Of a stretch of 17,399 bases of DNA, positions 7,385 to 13,928 are shown piece after piece (positions within the stretch are counted from its first letter, which is position 1; each line of letters begins with the position of its first letter). The notes under the pieces are model-generated. The model was not told the origin of the DNA and made no database searches. It saw nothing but the letters and a program-made list of their open reading frames with translations. This stretch comes from Opitutia bacterium UBA953 (GTDB taxonomy: Bacteria > Verrucomicrobiota > Verrucomicrobiia > Opitutales > UBA953): NCBI GenBank assembly GCA_002293125.1, contig DBCR01000010.1:24228-41626 (forward strand), written 5' to 3'. Position numbers and translations under genes: made by a program.

Positions 7385-8028
7385 ACTTTTTGGCCGCCGC
7401 TCTCTCCATCGCCTCGCAAGACCGCCTCTACGCCTGGGCCGCCGCCCTCGGCGCGGCGACGATTGTGGTCTGCGTGCTGGGCGAACTGGACGGCCCGGTG
7501 CGTCTGCCCGCCGAACACGATCATGACCACGGGGCCGGTGCACCGGTCCAGTATTTCACCCCGCCGGCCAAGCCCGCGAGCCCCTCGCCAGTAATCGCCG
7601 AAGCATCGCCGCATGTTCCGACGGCCTCGCCGGAAATCGTCGCCGCCGTCGCACCAATAGCTGCCGTGCCGGTGACCGCCATGCCTGCCTTGGTCCCGGT
7701 CTCCAACCTGCGTCCCATCGCCTCCGTTGTGCTTTCCCGTCCCGTGGTCTCCGCGGCTCCGTCCGCCGAACGTTTCGTACCTGAAATGCCCGGGGATTTC
7801 CCGGATCCGCCTTATCCTCGTTGGGCCCGTCAGCAGGGCGTCCAAGGTCGTCTGCTCGTCCTCGTCGATGTCGCCGCCTCCGGCGCGCCCTCGTCCGTCG
7901 CGGTCCGCGAATCCAGCGGTCATCCGTCGCTCGACCAGCATGCCATCGACTGGCTGCGTCATCAGTGGACGTGGGCGCCCGGAGTCCCCCGCCGATTCCT
8001 GGTCCCCCTCATTTTCGAACTCCAATAA
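7363..8028 (+). CDS. tonB: TonB energy-transducing protein with a His/Asp cluster
   Basis: Links the inner-membrane ExbB-ExbD motor to the outer-membrane receptor. The 221-residue protein has a short cytoplasmic N-terminus, one membrane anchor (about 22-42, LYAWAAALGAATIVVCVLG), then a cluster EHDHDHG with His52, His54 and His56 just outside the membrane, a long Pro/Ala/Val-rich periplasmic spacer (about 60-140), and a C-terminal TonB domain starting FPDPPYPRWARQQGVQGRL, continuing VAVRESSGH.SLDQHAIDWL and ending near WTWAPGVPRRF. The start overlaps the receptor gene by 22 bases; a later start would lose the anchor. A histidine cluster on the periplasmic side is compatible with a metal link, but this is inference. 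It is followed after 8 bases by exbB. Confidence 0.88.
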   Translation: MSEAELLNFLAAALSIASQDRLYAWAAALGAATIVVCVLGELDGPVRLPAEHDHDHGAGAPVQYFTPPAKPASPSPVIAEASPHVPTASPEIVAAVAPIAAVPVTAMPALVPVSNLRPIASVVLSRPVVSAAPSAERFVPEMPGDFPDPPYPRWARQQGVQGRLLVLVDVAASGAPSSVAVRESSGHPSLDQHAIDWLRHQWTWAPGVPRRFLVPLIFELQ

Positions 8029-8036
8029 CCCCCTCC

Positions 8037-8663
8037 ATGTCCCTCCCCCTCGCCAACACTGCGGTCGACCTCTTCCTGCAAGGTGGACCGATCATGTATC
8101 CGCTGCTCATCGCCGCCTTGATCGCCATCGCGGTCGTAGGTGAGCGCCTCGTGTGGTGGTTCCGCACCTCGGGTCGCCGCGATGCCGCCGCCGTCGCCGC
8201 CGCCCTCAAGGCCGCCGAAGCGGGCGACTGGACCGCCGCCGAGCAGGCCGTCGCGAAGTCCGAAGATCCCGTCGCCCGCGTGCTCCGTGCCGGGCTTGCC
8301 CACCGCGCGGGCTCGTTCGAGGGCGCTGTCCAGGTGGCGTCCGCCGCCGAGCTTCGCGAAGCGGCCCGTTTCATCACCGTGCTCGACACGCTCGTGACGC
8401 TGGCCCCGCTGCTCGGCCTGCTGGGGACGGTCACCGGCATCATGGGCTCGTTCACTTCGATCGGCTCGGACGAGCTCGCCGTGACGAAGGTCACCGGCGG
8501 CATCGGCGAGGCGCTCATCGCGACCGCCGCGGGCCTCGGCATCGCCATCGTGACGCTCGTCCCGCTGAACCTGCTCTCTAGTCGCCTGAGCGGCCTGCAG
8601 GCCGATCTTGAGGCCGCCGCGACGACCCTGCAGGTCGCCATCCAGAAGGGGAGGGCCTCGTGA
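8037..8663 (+). CDS. exbB: Biopolymer transport protein ExbB (MotA/TolQ family)
   Basis: The pentameric proton-channel subunit that energises TonB. From the ATG at 8037 it is 208 residues with three membrane segments: an N-terminal helix (about 20-40, MYPLLIAALIAIAVVGERL), a cytoplasmic domain rich in Ala and Glu, the second helix with FITVLDTLVTLAPLLGLLGT and VTGIM, and the third with GGIGEALIATAAGLGIAI. The LLGTVTGIM and GIGEALIATAAGL motifs are diagnostic of ExbB/TolQ. The open frame continues upstream on the same strand, but those residues are an Arg/Pro-rich shadow of tonB. The stop overlaps the exbD GTG by 4 bases. The absence of tolA, tolB and pal nearby and the neighbouring tonB favour ExbB over TolQ. 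Confidence 0.9.
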   Translation: MSLPLANTAVDLFLQGGPIMYPLLIAALIAIAVVGERLVWWFRTSGRRDAAAVAAALKAAEAGDWTAAEQAVAKSEDPVARVLRAGLAHRAGSFEGAVQVASAAELREAARFITVLDTLVTLAPLLGLLGTVTGIMGSFTSIGSDELAVTKVTGGIGEALIATAAGLGIAIVTLVPLNLLSSRLSGLQADLEAAATTLQVAIQKGRAS

Positions 8664-9073
8664 AGATACCGTCCCCGTTGCCGCATCGGCGCGCCCGGCT
8701 GGAGATCATCCCGCTGATCGACATCATGTTCTTCTTGCTGGCGGCGTTCATGCTCGTGAGCGTGACGCTCCATAAGAATCACTGCATGCCGGTGAACCTC
8801 GAAGGCGCCGCCACCGGTCATTCCGAGCTCAAGACTGATGCGGTCACGATCTCGGTCGACCGCGCCGGGCAGGTGTTCGTCGACCGGCAGGCCGCCACCT
8901 TGCCTGACCTCCGCCAGACGTTGCTCACCCGCGTCAAGGCCAACGCCGGAGTGGCGGTCTACATCGCCGGCGACGCTGACACCCCGCACGGCCGCATGAT
9001 TGATGTCCTCGATTTCGTCCGCAGTGCCGGCGTCCAGAAAGTCGCCTTCACCGTCAAGTCCTCCGCCCGATGA
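8660..9073 (+). CDS. exbD: Biopolymer transport protein ExbD
   Basis: The partner of ExbB in the TonB motor: 137 residues, with a short cytoplasmic tail, one membrane helix and a periplasmic domain. The helix contains EIIPLIDIMFFLLAAFML with Asp21, corresponding to the essential proton-path Asp of ExbD/TolR. The periplasmic part ends with the usual VYIAGDADTPHGRMIDVLD and a final strand VQKVAFTVK. The start is GTG, overlapping the exbB stop (GTGA), and here a clear Shine-Dalgarno (GGGGAGGG) precedes it, unusual in this window. The stop overlaps the next gene by 4 bases (ATGA). Confidence 0.9.
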   Translation: MKIPSPLPHRRARLEIIPLIDIMFFLLAAFMLVSVTLHKNHCMPVNLEGAATGHSELKTDAVTISVDRAGQVFVDRQAATLPDLRQTLLTRVKANAGVAVYIAGDADTPHGRMIDVLDFVRSAGVQKVAFTVKSSAR

Positions 9074-9567
9074 GTTTCCGTTGGCCGCTCGTCCTCGCCG
9101 CTCTCTGCGTGGCGCTCTCGGTCTTCTGCGCTTCGCAGTGGGTCCGCGAATCCGAGCTTAGGGCCGAGCTCCGGTCCGCCCGCGTGGCCGAACGGGAACT
9201 GCGCGAGCAATCCGCCGAAGCCCGTCGCCTCGGCGAGACCTACGCCGCCGAGATCCGTCGGCTCGACGGGCGGGTCGGCGAGCTGAAGCGTGCCGAGGAA
9301 GCCGTGCGCAAGGAATTGACCACCTCCGCCGCCGCGTTGATCACGGCCCGGCAGGCCGTCGCTGAACTCGCGCCGCTCCGCGCCGCTGTCGCGAACCAGA
9401 ACGAATCGATCCGCCGTCAGAACGCCGTGGTCACGCAGCAGAACGACGCCATCCGCACCCAGAACGAGAACCTACGTAAACTCGTCGAGGAACGTGACAC
9501 GGTCGTGCGCCTCCTCAATGAACGCACCGAGCTGTTGAACAAGCTAAACGCCGGGCCCGCGAAGTAA
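9070..9567 (+). CDS. Membrane-anchored coiled-coil protein with QN heptads
   Basis: I do not recognise a named family. The 165-residue protein has an N-terminal hydrophobic segment (about 5-22, WPLVLAALCVALSVFCA) that is either a signal anchor or an uncleaved signal, followed by an almost uninterrupted charged helix with heptad spacing. Between about residues 115 and 143 there are four successive seven-residue units, each with QN at the same position (NQNESIR, RQNAVVT, QQNDAIR, TQNENLR). Polar Gln/Asn at fixed positions suggests a specific coiled-coil oligomer or partner in the periplasm. The start overlaps exbD by 4 bases and the gene ends 12 bases before a terminator, so it is the last gene of the TonB operon. 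It may be an accessory of the ExbBD motor or a periplasmic spacer; that is inference from position only. Confidence 0.75.
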   Translation: MSFRWPLVLAALCVALSVFCASQWVRESELRAELRSARVAERELREQSAEARRLGETYAAEIRRLDGRVGELKRAEEAVRKELTTSAAALITARQAVAELAPLRAAVANQNESIRRQNAVVTQQNDAIRTQNENLRKLVEERDTVVRLLNERTELLNKLNAGPAK

Positions 9568-9579
9568 GCGGGCACGAAA

Positions 9580-9603
9580 AAGGGCCGACTTGCGTCGGCC
9601 CTT
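9580..9603. terminator. Bidirectional terminator between the TonB operon and ilvC
   Basis: A perfect 10-bp stem, AAGGGCCGAC (9580-9589) and GTCGGCCCTT (9594-9603), with loop TTGC. On the plus strand it is followed by CGTTTTCC, and on the minus strand by TTTCG after the closing stem bases, so T-runs exist both ways. It separates two convergent genes. Confidence 0.88.
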
Positions 9604-9627
9604 CGTTTTCCGGTTTCCCGGCGACCC

Positions 9628-10665
9628 TTACTTGGTCGTGTACTCGGCCTGAGCGCCGCGGATGTTGCGCTTCTGGACCCAGGGCATGAGGGCGCGGAGA
9701 CGCTGTCCGGTCTTTTCGATCGGGTGGTTCTCGCCCTTCTTGAGGAGCTTGTTGTAGTTCTTGAGGCCGCCCTTGTATTCCTTGACCCACTGGGCGGTGA
9801 ACTTGCCGGACTGGATTTCCTTGAGGATCTCGCGCATGGCCTTGCGGGACGAGCTGTTGATCACGCGGGGACCGCGGGTGATGTCGCCGTACTTGGCGGT
9901 CTCGGAGATCGAGAAGCGCATGCCGGAGATACCGGACTCGACCATGAGGTCGACGATGAGCTTCAGCTCGTGGAGGCACTCGAAGTAGGCCATCTCAGGC
10001 TGGTAACCGGCTTCGACGAGGGTTTCGTAACCCACCTTGACGAGCTCGGAGGCACCGCCGCAGAGGACGGCCTGCTCACCGAAGAGGTCGGTTTCGGCTT
10101 CTTCCTTGAAGGAGGTCTTGATGACGCCGGCGCGGGTACCGCCGATACCCTTGGCCCAGGCGAGGGCGGTCTTGGTGGCCTTGCCGGAGATGTCCTGCTG
10201 GACGGCGATGAGGGCAGGGACGCCCTTGCCTTCGACGTACTGGGCGCGGACGACGTGGCCAGGGCCCTTGGGGGCGACCATGGCGATGTCGACGTTCTTG
10301 CCGGGCTTGATCAGCTTGTAGTGGATCGAGAGGCCGTGGATGAAGAGGACGGTCTTGCCACCCTTGCCGAGGTTAGGAGCGATGTCCTTCTCCCAGACGG
10401 AAGCCTGCTTCATGTCGGGGATGCCCACGAGCATGACGTCGGCGCGACGGACGGCTTCGGCGGTCTCATAGACCTTGAAGCCCTTCTTCTTCGCGGCGGC
10501 GGCGGACTTGGAACCCTTGTACAGGCCCACGATGACGTTCAGTCCGCTGTCGCGGAGGTTCATCGCGTGGGAATGTCCCTGGGAACCGAAGCCGAGGACG
10601 GCGAGGGTCTTGTTCTTCAGGAAGCCGAGATCGGCATCCTTGTCGGTGTACACTTTGGCAGGCAT
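9628..10665 (-). CDS. ilvC: Ketol-acid reductoisomerase, class I
   Basis: Isomerises and reduces acetolactate or acetohydroxybutyrate in valine, leucine and isoleucine synthesis, using a nicotinamide cofactor and Mg2+. At 345 residues it is the short class I form. The nucleotide-binding loop is GFGSQGHSHAMNLRDSG (25-41); the following strand and loop read VGLYKGSKS (46-54), with a Ser where NADPH enzymes bind phosphate. Other landmarks: FIHGLSIHY (108-116), APKGPGH (131-137), DLFGEQAVLCGG with Asp193 and Glu197, YFECLHELKLIVDL with Glu229 and Glu233, and RFSISETAKYGDIT (250-263). It begins 17 bases after the ilvN stop and ends before a shared terminator. No Shine-Dalgarno is visible before the ATG (CCACCAAAACC). 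Confidence 0.96.
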   Translation of the reverse strand: MPAKVYTDKDADLGFLKNKTLAVLGFGSQGHSHAMNLRDSGLNVIVGLYKGSKSAAAAKKKGFKVYETAEAVRRADVMLVGIPDMKQASVWEKDIAPNLGKGGKTVLFIHGLSIHYKLIKPGKNVDIAMVAPKGPGHVVRAQYVEGKGVPALIAVQQDISGKATKTALAWAKGIGGTRAGVIKTSFKEEAETDLFGEQAVLCGGASELVKVGYETLVEAGYQPEMAYFECLHELKLIVDLMVESGISGMRFSISETAKYGDITRGPRVINSSSRKAMREILKEIQSGKFTAQWVKEYKGGLKNYNKLLKKGENHPIEKTGQRLRALMPWVQKRNIRGAQAEYTTK

Positions 10666-10682
10666 GGTTTTGGTGGAAAAGG

Positions 10683-11195
10683 TTACTTGGAGGCCTTCTT
10701 GAGGCCGCGGGTAAGGGCGACGGCGCCGGTGCGGGCGGTTTCGATGATACCGAAAGGTTCGATGAGATCGAGGAAGGCGGAAATCTTGGTCACGTTACCG
10801 GTGAACTCGATGATCAGGGAGTCGTGGGCGACGTCGACGACCTTGGCGCGGAAGAGGCCGGCGATCTCGAGGATCTCGGTGCGGGTCTTCTTGTCGGACT
10901 TCACCTTGACGAGGATGAGCTCGCGGGCGACGTGGTCGACTTCCTCGCGGGAGAAGTCGTTCACGGTGATGACATTGATCAGCTTATCGAGGGCCTTGAC
11001 GCAGCGGTCGAGGGCGGCGTCGTCGGCGACGACGGTCGCGGTGATGCGCGAGTAGGCCGGGTCGTGGGTCGGGCCGACGTTAAGGGTCTCAATATTGAAA
11101 CCGCGACCAGAGAGCATGCCGGCCACGCGAGCCAGGACGCCGAACTTGTTTTCGACGAGGGCGGAGAGCGTGTGCTTCTTCTTGGGGGGCGTCAT
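10683..11195 (-). CDS. ilvN: Acetolactate synthase small (regulatory) subunit
   Basis: Binds the catalytic subunit IlvB and gives feedback inhibition by valine. From the ATG at 11195 it is 170 residues: an N-terminal ACT domain (HTLSALVENKFGVLARVAG, then RGFNIETLNVGPTHDP and YSRITATVV), a linker, and the C-terminal domain with VARELILVKVK, LFRAKVVDVAHDSLIIEFTG and IEPFGIIETARTG. The frame is open for 19 more codons upstream, but those run toward the tRNA gene and do not match the family, so I use the ATG beginning MTPPKKKHTL. The catalytic subunit gene ilvB is not in the window. The gene starts 27 bases after the end of the valine tRNA on the same strand, with no terminator between. The symbol ilvH would be equally acceptable. 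Confidence 0.94.
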   Translation of the reverse strand: MTPPKKKHTLSALVENKFGVLARVAGMLSGRGFNIETLNVGPTHDPAYSRITATVVADDAALDRCVKALDKLINVITVNDFSREEVDHVARELILVKVKSDKKTRTEILEIAGLFRAKVVDVAHDSLIIEFTGNVTKISAFLDLIEPFGIIETARTGAVALTRGLKKASK

Positions 11196-11222
11196 GGCGG
11201 CTTGAGAGTTTGGTGGAAGGGG

Positions 11223-11296
11223 TGGACGGAGAGGGACTCGAACCCACGACATTCTGCGTGTAAAGCAGACGCTCTAACCAACTGAGCTATCCATCC
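11223..11296 (-). tRNA. tRNA-Val (anticodon TAC)
   Basis: A full cloverleaf can be drawn on the minus strand: acceptor GGATGGA with TCCGTCC (one T-G pair), D arm with AGCTCAGTTGGTTAGAGC, anticodon stem TCTGC/GCAGA with loop TTTACAC giving anticodon TAC (valine GTA/GTG codons), and a T arm containing GGTTCGAGTCC. The discriminator base is A. The next bases are CCC, so the 3' CCA is not encoded and must be added; a CCA-adding enzyme gene lies at 12014-13414. Confidence 0.95.
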
Positions 11297-11308
11297 AGAG
11301 GAAGGGTT

Positions 11309-11338
11309 GGTATAGGGAAGCCCCCTGCCTTTTGTCCA
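11309..11338 (-). promoter_or_regulatory. Candidate sigma-70-type promoter of the tRNA-Val/ilvN/ilvC unit
   Basis: On the minus strand TGGACA (five of six bases of TTGACA) is followed after 18 bases by TATACC, ending 12 bases before the tRNA 5' end. A start about 6 bases upstream of the mature tRNA would fit normal tRNA processing. Spacing is acceptable; the -10 is only four of six. Confidence 0.5.
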
Positions 11339-11397
11339 CTATGAAAACCGCCCCGAGGGCTTGCCCCAGCCCCGTTAGCCCCGCAATCTGCGGGCAA

Positions 11398-11634
11398 ATG
11401 GACCCTGTCCGCCGCCAACGCATCCTGGAAACGCTCCAGTCCCTCGCCCAGCCGGGCCTCGCCAAAGAGGGTCTTTTGGAGTGCATGCGGGTGCTTGATG
11501 CAGAAGTGGCCGCCCCGGAATCGGGTCTGCCCGGCGATCTCGATCACTACCTCCGCCGCCGCTCTTATGAGAAGGCGCTGGTCTTCCTTCAGGGCGGCAC
11601 GCCGGGCGCGGGGACCTGCGGACGCGGCGCATGA
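11398..11634 (+). CDS. Small conserved-looking protein of unknown function, coupled to the SUI1 gene
   Basis: I do not recognise this family. From the ATG at 11398 it has 78 residues, beginning MDPVRRQRILETLQSLAQ, mostly predicted helical and charged, ending in a Gly/Pro/Cys-containing tail (GTPGAGTCGRGA). No membrane segment or known motif is visible. An ATG at 11341 in the same frame would add 19 Pro/Ala/Cys-rich residues, and a TTG at 11332 overlaps the tRNA promoter; I prefer 11398, although a short hairpin (CCCGC/GCGGG, 11380-11394) sits right before it. The stop overlaps the start of the SUI1 gene by 4 bases (ATGA), so the two are probably translated together, and a related role in translation is possible. 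Confidence 0.6.
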   Translation: MDPVRRQRILETLQSLAQPGLAKEGLLECMRVLDAEVAAPESGLPGDLDHYLRRRSYEKALVFLQGGTPGAGTCGRGA

Positions 11635-11966
11635 GCGGCAGTCCTTTCGATAAGCTGGACGGCCAGGATCTGCCGCCTGGCCCGCCCCCGAAGCCGGTCG
11701 TGCCCGTCGCCAAGGCGAAGCCGAAGCTGGGCAAGGTCATCCTGCAATATGAACGCGCCGGCCGCGGTGGTAAGGAAGTGACTATCCTCAAGGGTCTCTG
11801 GATTGAATCGCAGGAGATGCGCATGCGCGAGGCGTTGCTCAAGGAACTCAAGCGCGCCCTCGGTACGGGTGGCGCCCTCGAGGCCCGCGAGATCGTGCTG
11901 CAAGGCGACCGTCGCGACACGGCGAAGGCCTGGCTGCTGAAGGAAGGTTTCACGACCAACCTCTGA
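11631..11966 (+). CDS. YciH/SUI1 family translation-initiation-factor-like protein
   Basis: A homologue of eukaryotic eIF1/SUI1 and of bacterial YciH, thought to influence start-site selection on the small ribosomal subunit. The 111-residue protein has a Pro/Lys-rich N-terminal tail (about 1-34) and a SUI1 domain: VILQYERAGRGGKEVTILKG (36-55), LLKELKRALGTGGALEARE (69-87), IVLQGDRRD (88-96) and a closing WLLKEGF (101-107). These are the diagnostic strands and loop of the family. The ATG overlaps the previous stop by 4 bases. It may matter that few genes in this window have a Shine-Dalgarno; a link is speculation. Confidence 0.88.
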   Translation: MSGSPFDKLDGQDLPPGPPPKPVVPVAKAKPKLGKVILQYERAGRGGKEVTILKGLWIESQEMRMREALLKELKRALGTGGALEAREIVLQGDRRDTAKAWLLKEGFTTNL

Positions 11967-12013
11967 GCCGCAAAACCACTCGCCTCCGGCCCGTGCGTCG
12001 GTAGGGTGGGGAC

Positions 12014-13414
12014 GTGCCTGACCTGCAGCCCAGTCTCATCCGCCTCGATGGCGACTTCGCGCCCGTGCGGCGCGTGGTCGAGCTGCTGCGTGACGCCGGC
12101 GGCCGCCCGCTGCTGGTCGGCGGTTGCGTGCGCGACGCGCTGATGAAGGTGCCGGTACTCGACGTAGACATCGAGGTCTACGGCCTCGGCACGCGTCAGG
12201 TCGAAGCCGCCCTACGCAAGGAATTCGGCATCATCACGGTCGGCGCGGCCTTCGGCGTGACGAAGCTCAAGGACTTCCCGGTCGATGTCTCGGTGCCTCG
12301 CCGCGAGAACCGCACGGGCGCCAAGCACACGGATTTCGACGTGCAGGCCGACCCGACGATGACGCCGAAGGATGCCGCGGAACGCCGCGACTTCACGCTC
12401 AACGCGATCATGTGGGACCCGTTCACGGGCGAGGTGATTGACCCGTGGGGCGGCGTGGCTGATCTGAAGGCGAACCGCCTCCGGCACGTCTCCGCCAAGT
12501 TCGCCGAAGACCCCCTCCGCGTCCTCCGCGCGATGCAGTTCGCCGCGCGCTTCGAATTCTCCGTCGCGCCTGAGACGGTCGCGCTCTGCGCCACGCTCAC
12601 CCAGGCCGATCTCCCTCCGGAACGCCTGATGGAAGAGTGGACGAAGCTCCTGCTCCGCGGCCGTAAGCCCTCCGTGGGCCTGAATGTCCTCAAGGACTGC
12701 GGCTGGACGAAGTTCTACCCGGAACTCCATGCCATGATCGGCGTACCGCAGGATCCGGAATGGCATCCTGAGGGAGACGTCTGGAATCACACCTGCGAGT
12801 GCCTTGATGCTTACGCCAAGGAGCGCCTCGGCGACCGCGACGAAGACCTGATCATCGGGCTTTCCGTGCTGTTGCACGACATCGGCAAGGCGACCACGAC
12901 GAAGAAAGAAGATAAGGATAATCGCTGGCATGCCTACGGCCATGAAGAGGAGAGCTTCAACCTCGCCCCGCGCTTCCTCGCCCAGATCACGAACGAGAAG
13001 AAGCTCATCGACTCCGTCCTGCCGCTCGTGCGCTGGCACGGTCAGCCGTATTACCTGCACAAGGCCGGCGCTGGTGACGCCGCCGTCCGCCGCCTCGCCA
13101 ACAAGGTCGTCCGCATCGACCGCCTTTGCCGCGTGGACCTCGCCGATCGTCGTGGTCGCGGCACCGCGAGTATGCATGGTCCTTCTCCGCATGGCGAATG
13201 GCTCGCCGAACGCGCGGCCGCCCTGCAGGTCGCCTCGACCGCCCCCAAGAAGATCATCCTCGGCCGCCACCTCATCGCCATGGGCCACAAGCCCGCCGGC
13301 TGGTTCTCCCAGGTCCTCGACGAGGCCTTCGAAGCCCAGCTGGACGGCGTCTTCGGCGACGAAGCCGGCGGCCTCGCCTGGCTGACGGAACGCATGTCCA
13401 AGGGCGTTGTCTAA
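12014..13414 (+). CDS. cca: CCA-adding tRNA nucleotidyltransferase with HD domain
   Basis: Adds or repairs the 3' CCA of tRNAs; the class II nucleotidyltransferase and poly(A) polymerase look alike, so a polyadenylation role is not fully excluded. Order of motifs: LLVGGCVRDALM (33-44), the metal-binding pair Asp50/Asp52 in LDVDIEV, RRDFTLNAIMWDP (124-136) with D..GG..DL after it (143-151), and FAEDPLRVLRAMQFAARF (163-180). A C-terminal HD phosphohydrolase domain follows, with WNHTCECLD (257-265), LLHDIGKATTT (286-296) and HAYGHEEES (306-314). Length is 466 residues. The start is GTG preceded by GGGTGGGGAC, one of the few Shine-Dalgarno-like sites here. It overlaps no gene upstream (47-base gap). 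The tRNA-Val in this window lacks an encoded CCA, so the enzyme is needed. Confidence 0.93.
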   Translation: MPDLQPSLIRLDGDFAPVRRVVELLRDAGGRPLLVGGCVRDALMKVPVLDVDIEVYGLGTRQVEAALRKEFGIITVGAAFGVTKLKDFPVDVSVPRRENRTGAKHTDFDVQADPTMTPKDAAERRDFTLNAIMWDPFTGEVIDPWGGVADLKANRLRHVSAKFAEDPLRVLRAMQFAARFEFSVAPETVALCATLTQADLPPERLMEEWTKLLLRGRKPSVGLNVLKDCGWTKFYPELHAMIGVPQDPEWHPEGDVWNHTCECLDAYAKERLGDRDEDLIIGLSVLLHDIGKATTTKKEDKDNRWHAYGHEEESFNLAPRFLAQITNEKKLIDSVLPLVRWHGQPYYLHKAGAGDAAVRRLANKVVRIDRLCRVDLADRRGRGTASMHGPSPHGEWLAERAAALQVASTAPKKIILGRHLIAMGHKPAGWFSQVLDEAFEAQLDGVFGDEAGGLAWLTERMSKGVV

Positions 13415-13424
13415 TTTTCTTACC

Positions 13425-13895
13425 ATGTCGCAATCCACCGCTGGTGTCCCGGAACTCCTCGTCGGTCAGCCCGACTGGCATACCGTGCTGGTCAAGGTGC
13501 TCGAGAACTTCGCCTGCGCCACGGGGACGATTCATCGGACCGATTCGTCCACGGGGCTGCTCACGTTGGTCACCCAGCACGGCATCCCGCCCCACGTTCT
13601 CCCGATGCTATTGCCGAAGATCGACAACATCCCGTTTGGCAAAGGCATCGCCGGCTGCGCCGCCCAGCGCAAGGAGGCCGTGCAGCTCTGCAACCTTCAG
13701 GAAGACCTCGGCGGCGTCGCCAAGCCTGACGCTCAGAAGACCAATGTCCAGGGCGCGCTCGCCGTCCCGATCGTCGGCGCCGACGGTAAGGTCATCGGCG
13801 TCCTCGGCATCGGTAAGATGCAGCCTTACGAATTCAATGACAGCGAGGTCGCGGAACTGAATGCGGTGGCCGCGCTCATTGCGCCGAAGCTTTAG
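13425..13895 (+). CDS. Single-domain GAF protein
   Basis: A 156-residue protein made almost entirely of one GAF domain, a fold that binds small ligands or mediates sensing. Visible landmarks: CATGTIHRTD near residue 32-41, a central GKGIAGCAAQRKEAVQLCNL, and a strand pair ALAVPIVGADGKVIGVLGIG before a final helix FNDSEVAELNAVAALIAP. No output domain (kinase, cyclase, DNA-binding) is present. The Cys pattern does not obviously match the free methionine sulfoxide reductase type, so I do not name it so. The ATG at 13425 is 10 bases after the cca stop; a TTG at 13407 would overlap cca. Same strand as cca, so probably cotranscribed; ligand unknown. Confidence 0.82.
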   Translation: MSQSTAGVPELLVGQPDWHTVLVKVLENFACATGTIHRTDSSTGLLTLVTQHGIPPHVLPMLLPKIDNIPFGKGIAGCAAQRKEAVQLCNLQEDLGGVAKPDAQKTNVQGALAVPIVGADGKVIGVLGIGKMQPYEFNDSEVAELNAVAALIAPKL

Positions 13896-13928
13896 TCGTA
13901 AGTAGTCGGTTTAACTTAGAACAACGAA

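Noticed and set aside
9724..11055. A 443-codon plus-strand open frame opposite ilvC and ilvN
   Set aside because: Antisense to two unmistakable genes; its Leu/Asp/Gly-rich product has no recognisable motif.
11380..11394. Small hairpin CCCGC/GCGGG before the 78-residue gene as a terminator
   Set aside because: Only 5 pairs and no T-run follows; it may affect initiation but is not a terminator.
12212..13438. A 408-codon minus-strand open frame opposite cca
   Set aside because: Antisense shadow of a well-supported CCA-adding enzyme; no motif of its own.
13896..13928. CTTAG...CTAAG repeat between the GAF gene and uvrA as a convergent terminator
   Set aside because: The stem is only 5 pairs, AT-rich, with a 9-base loop and no U-tract.
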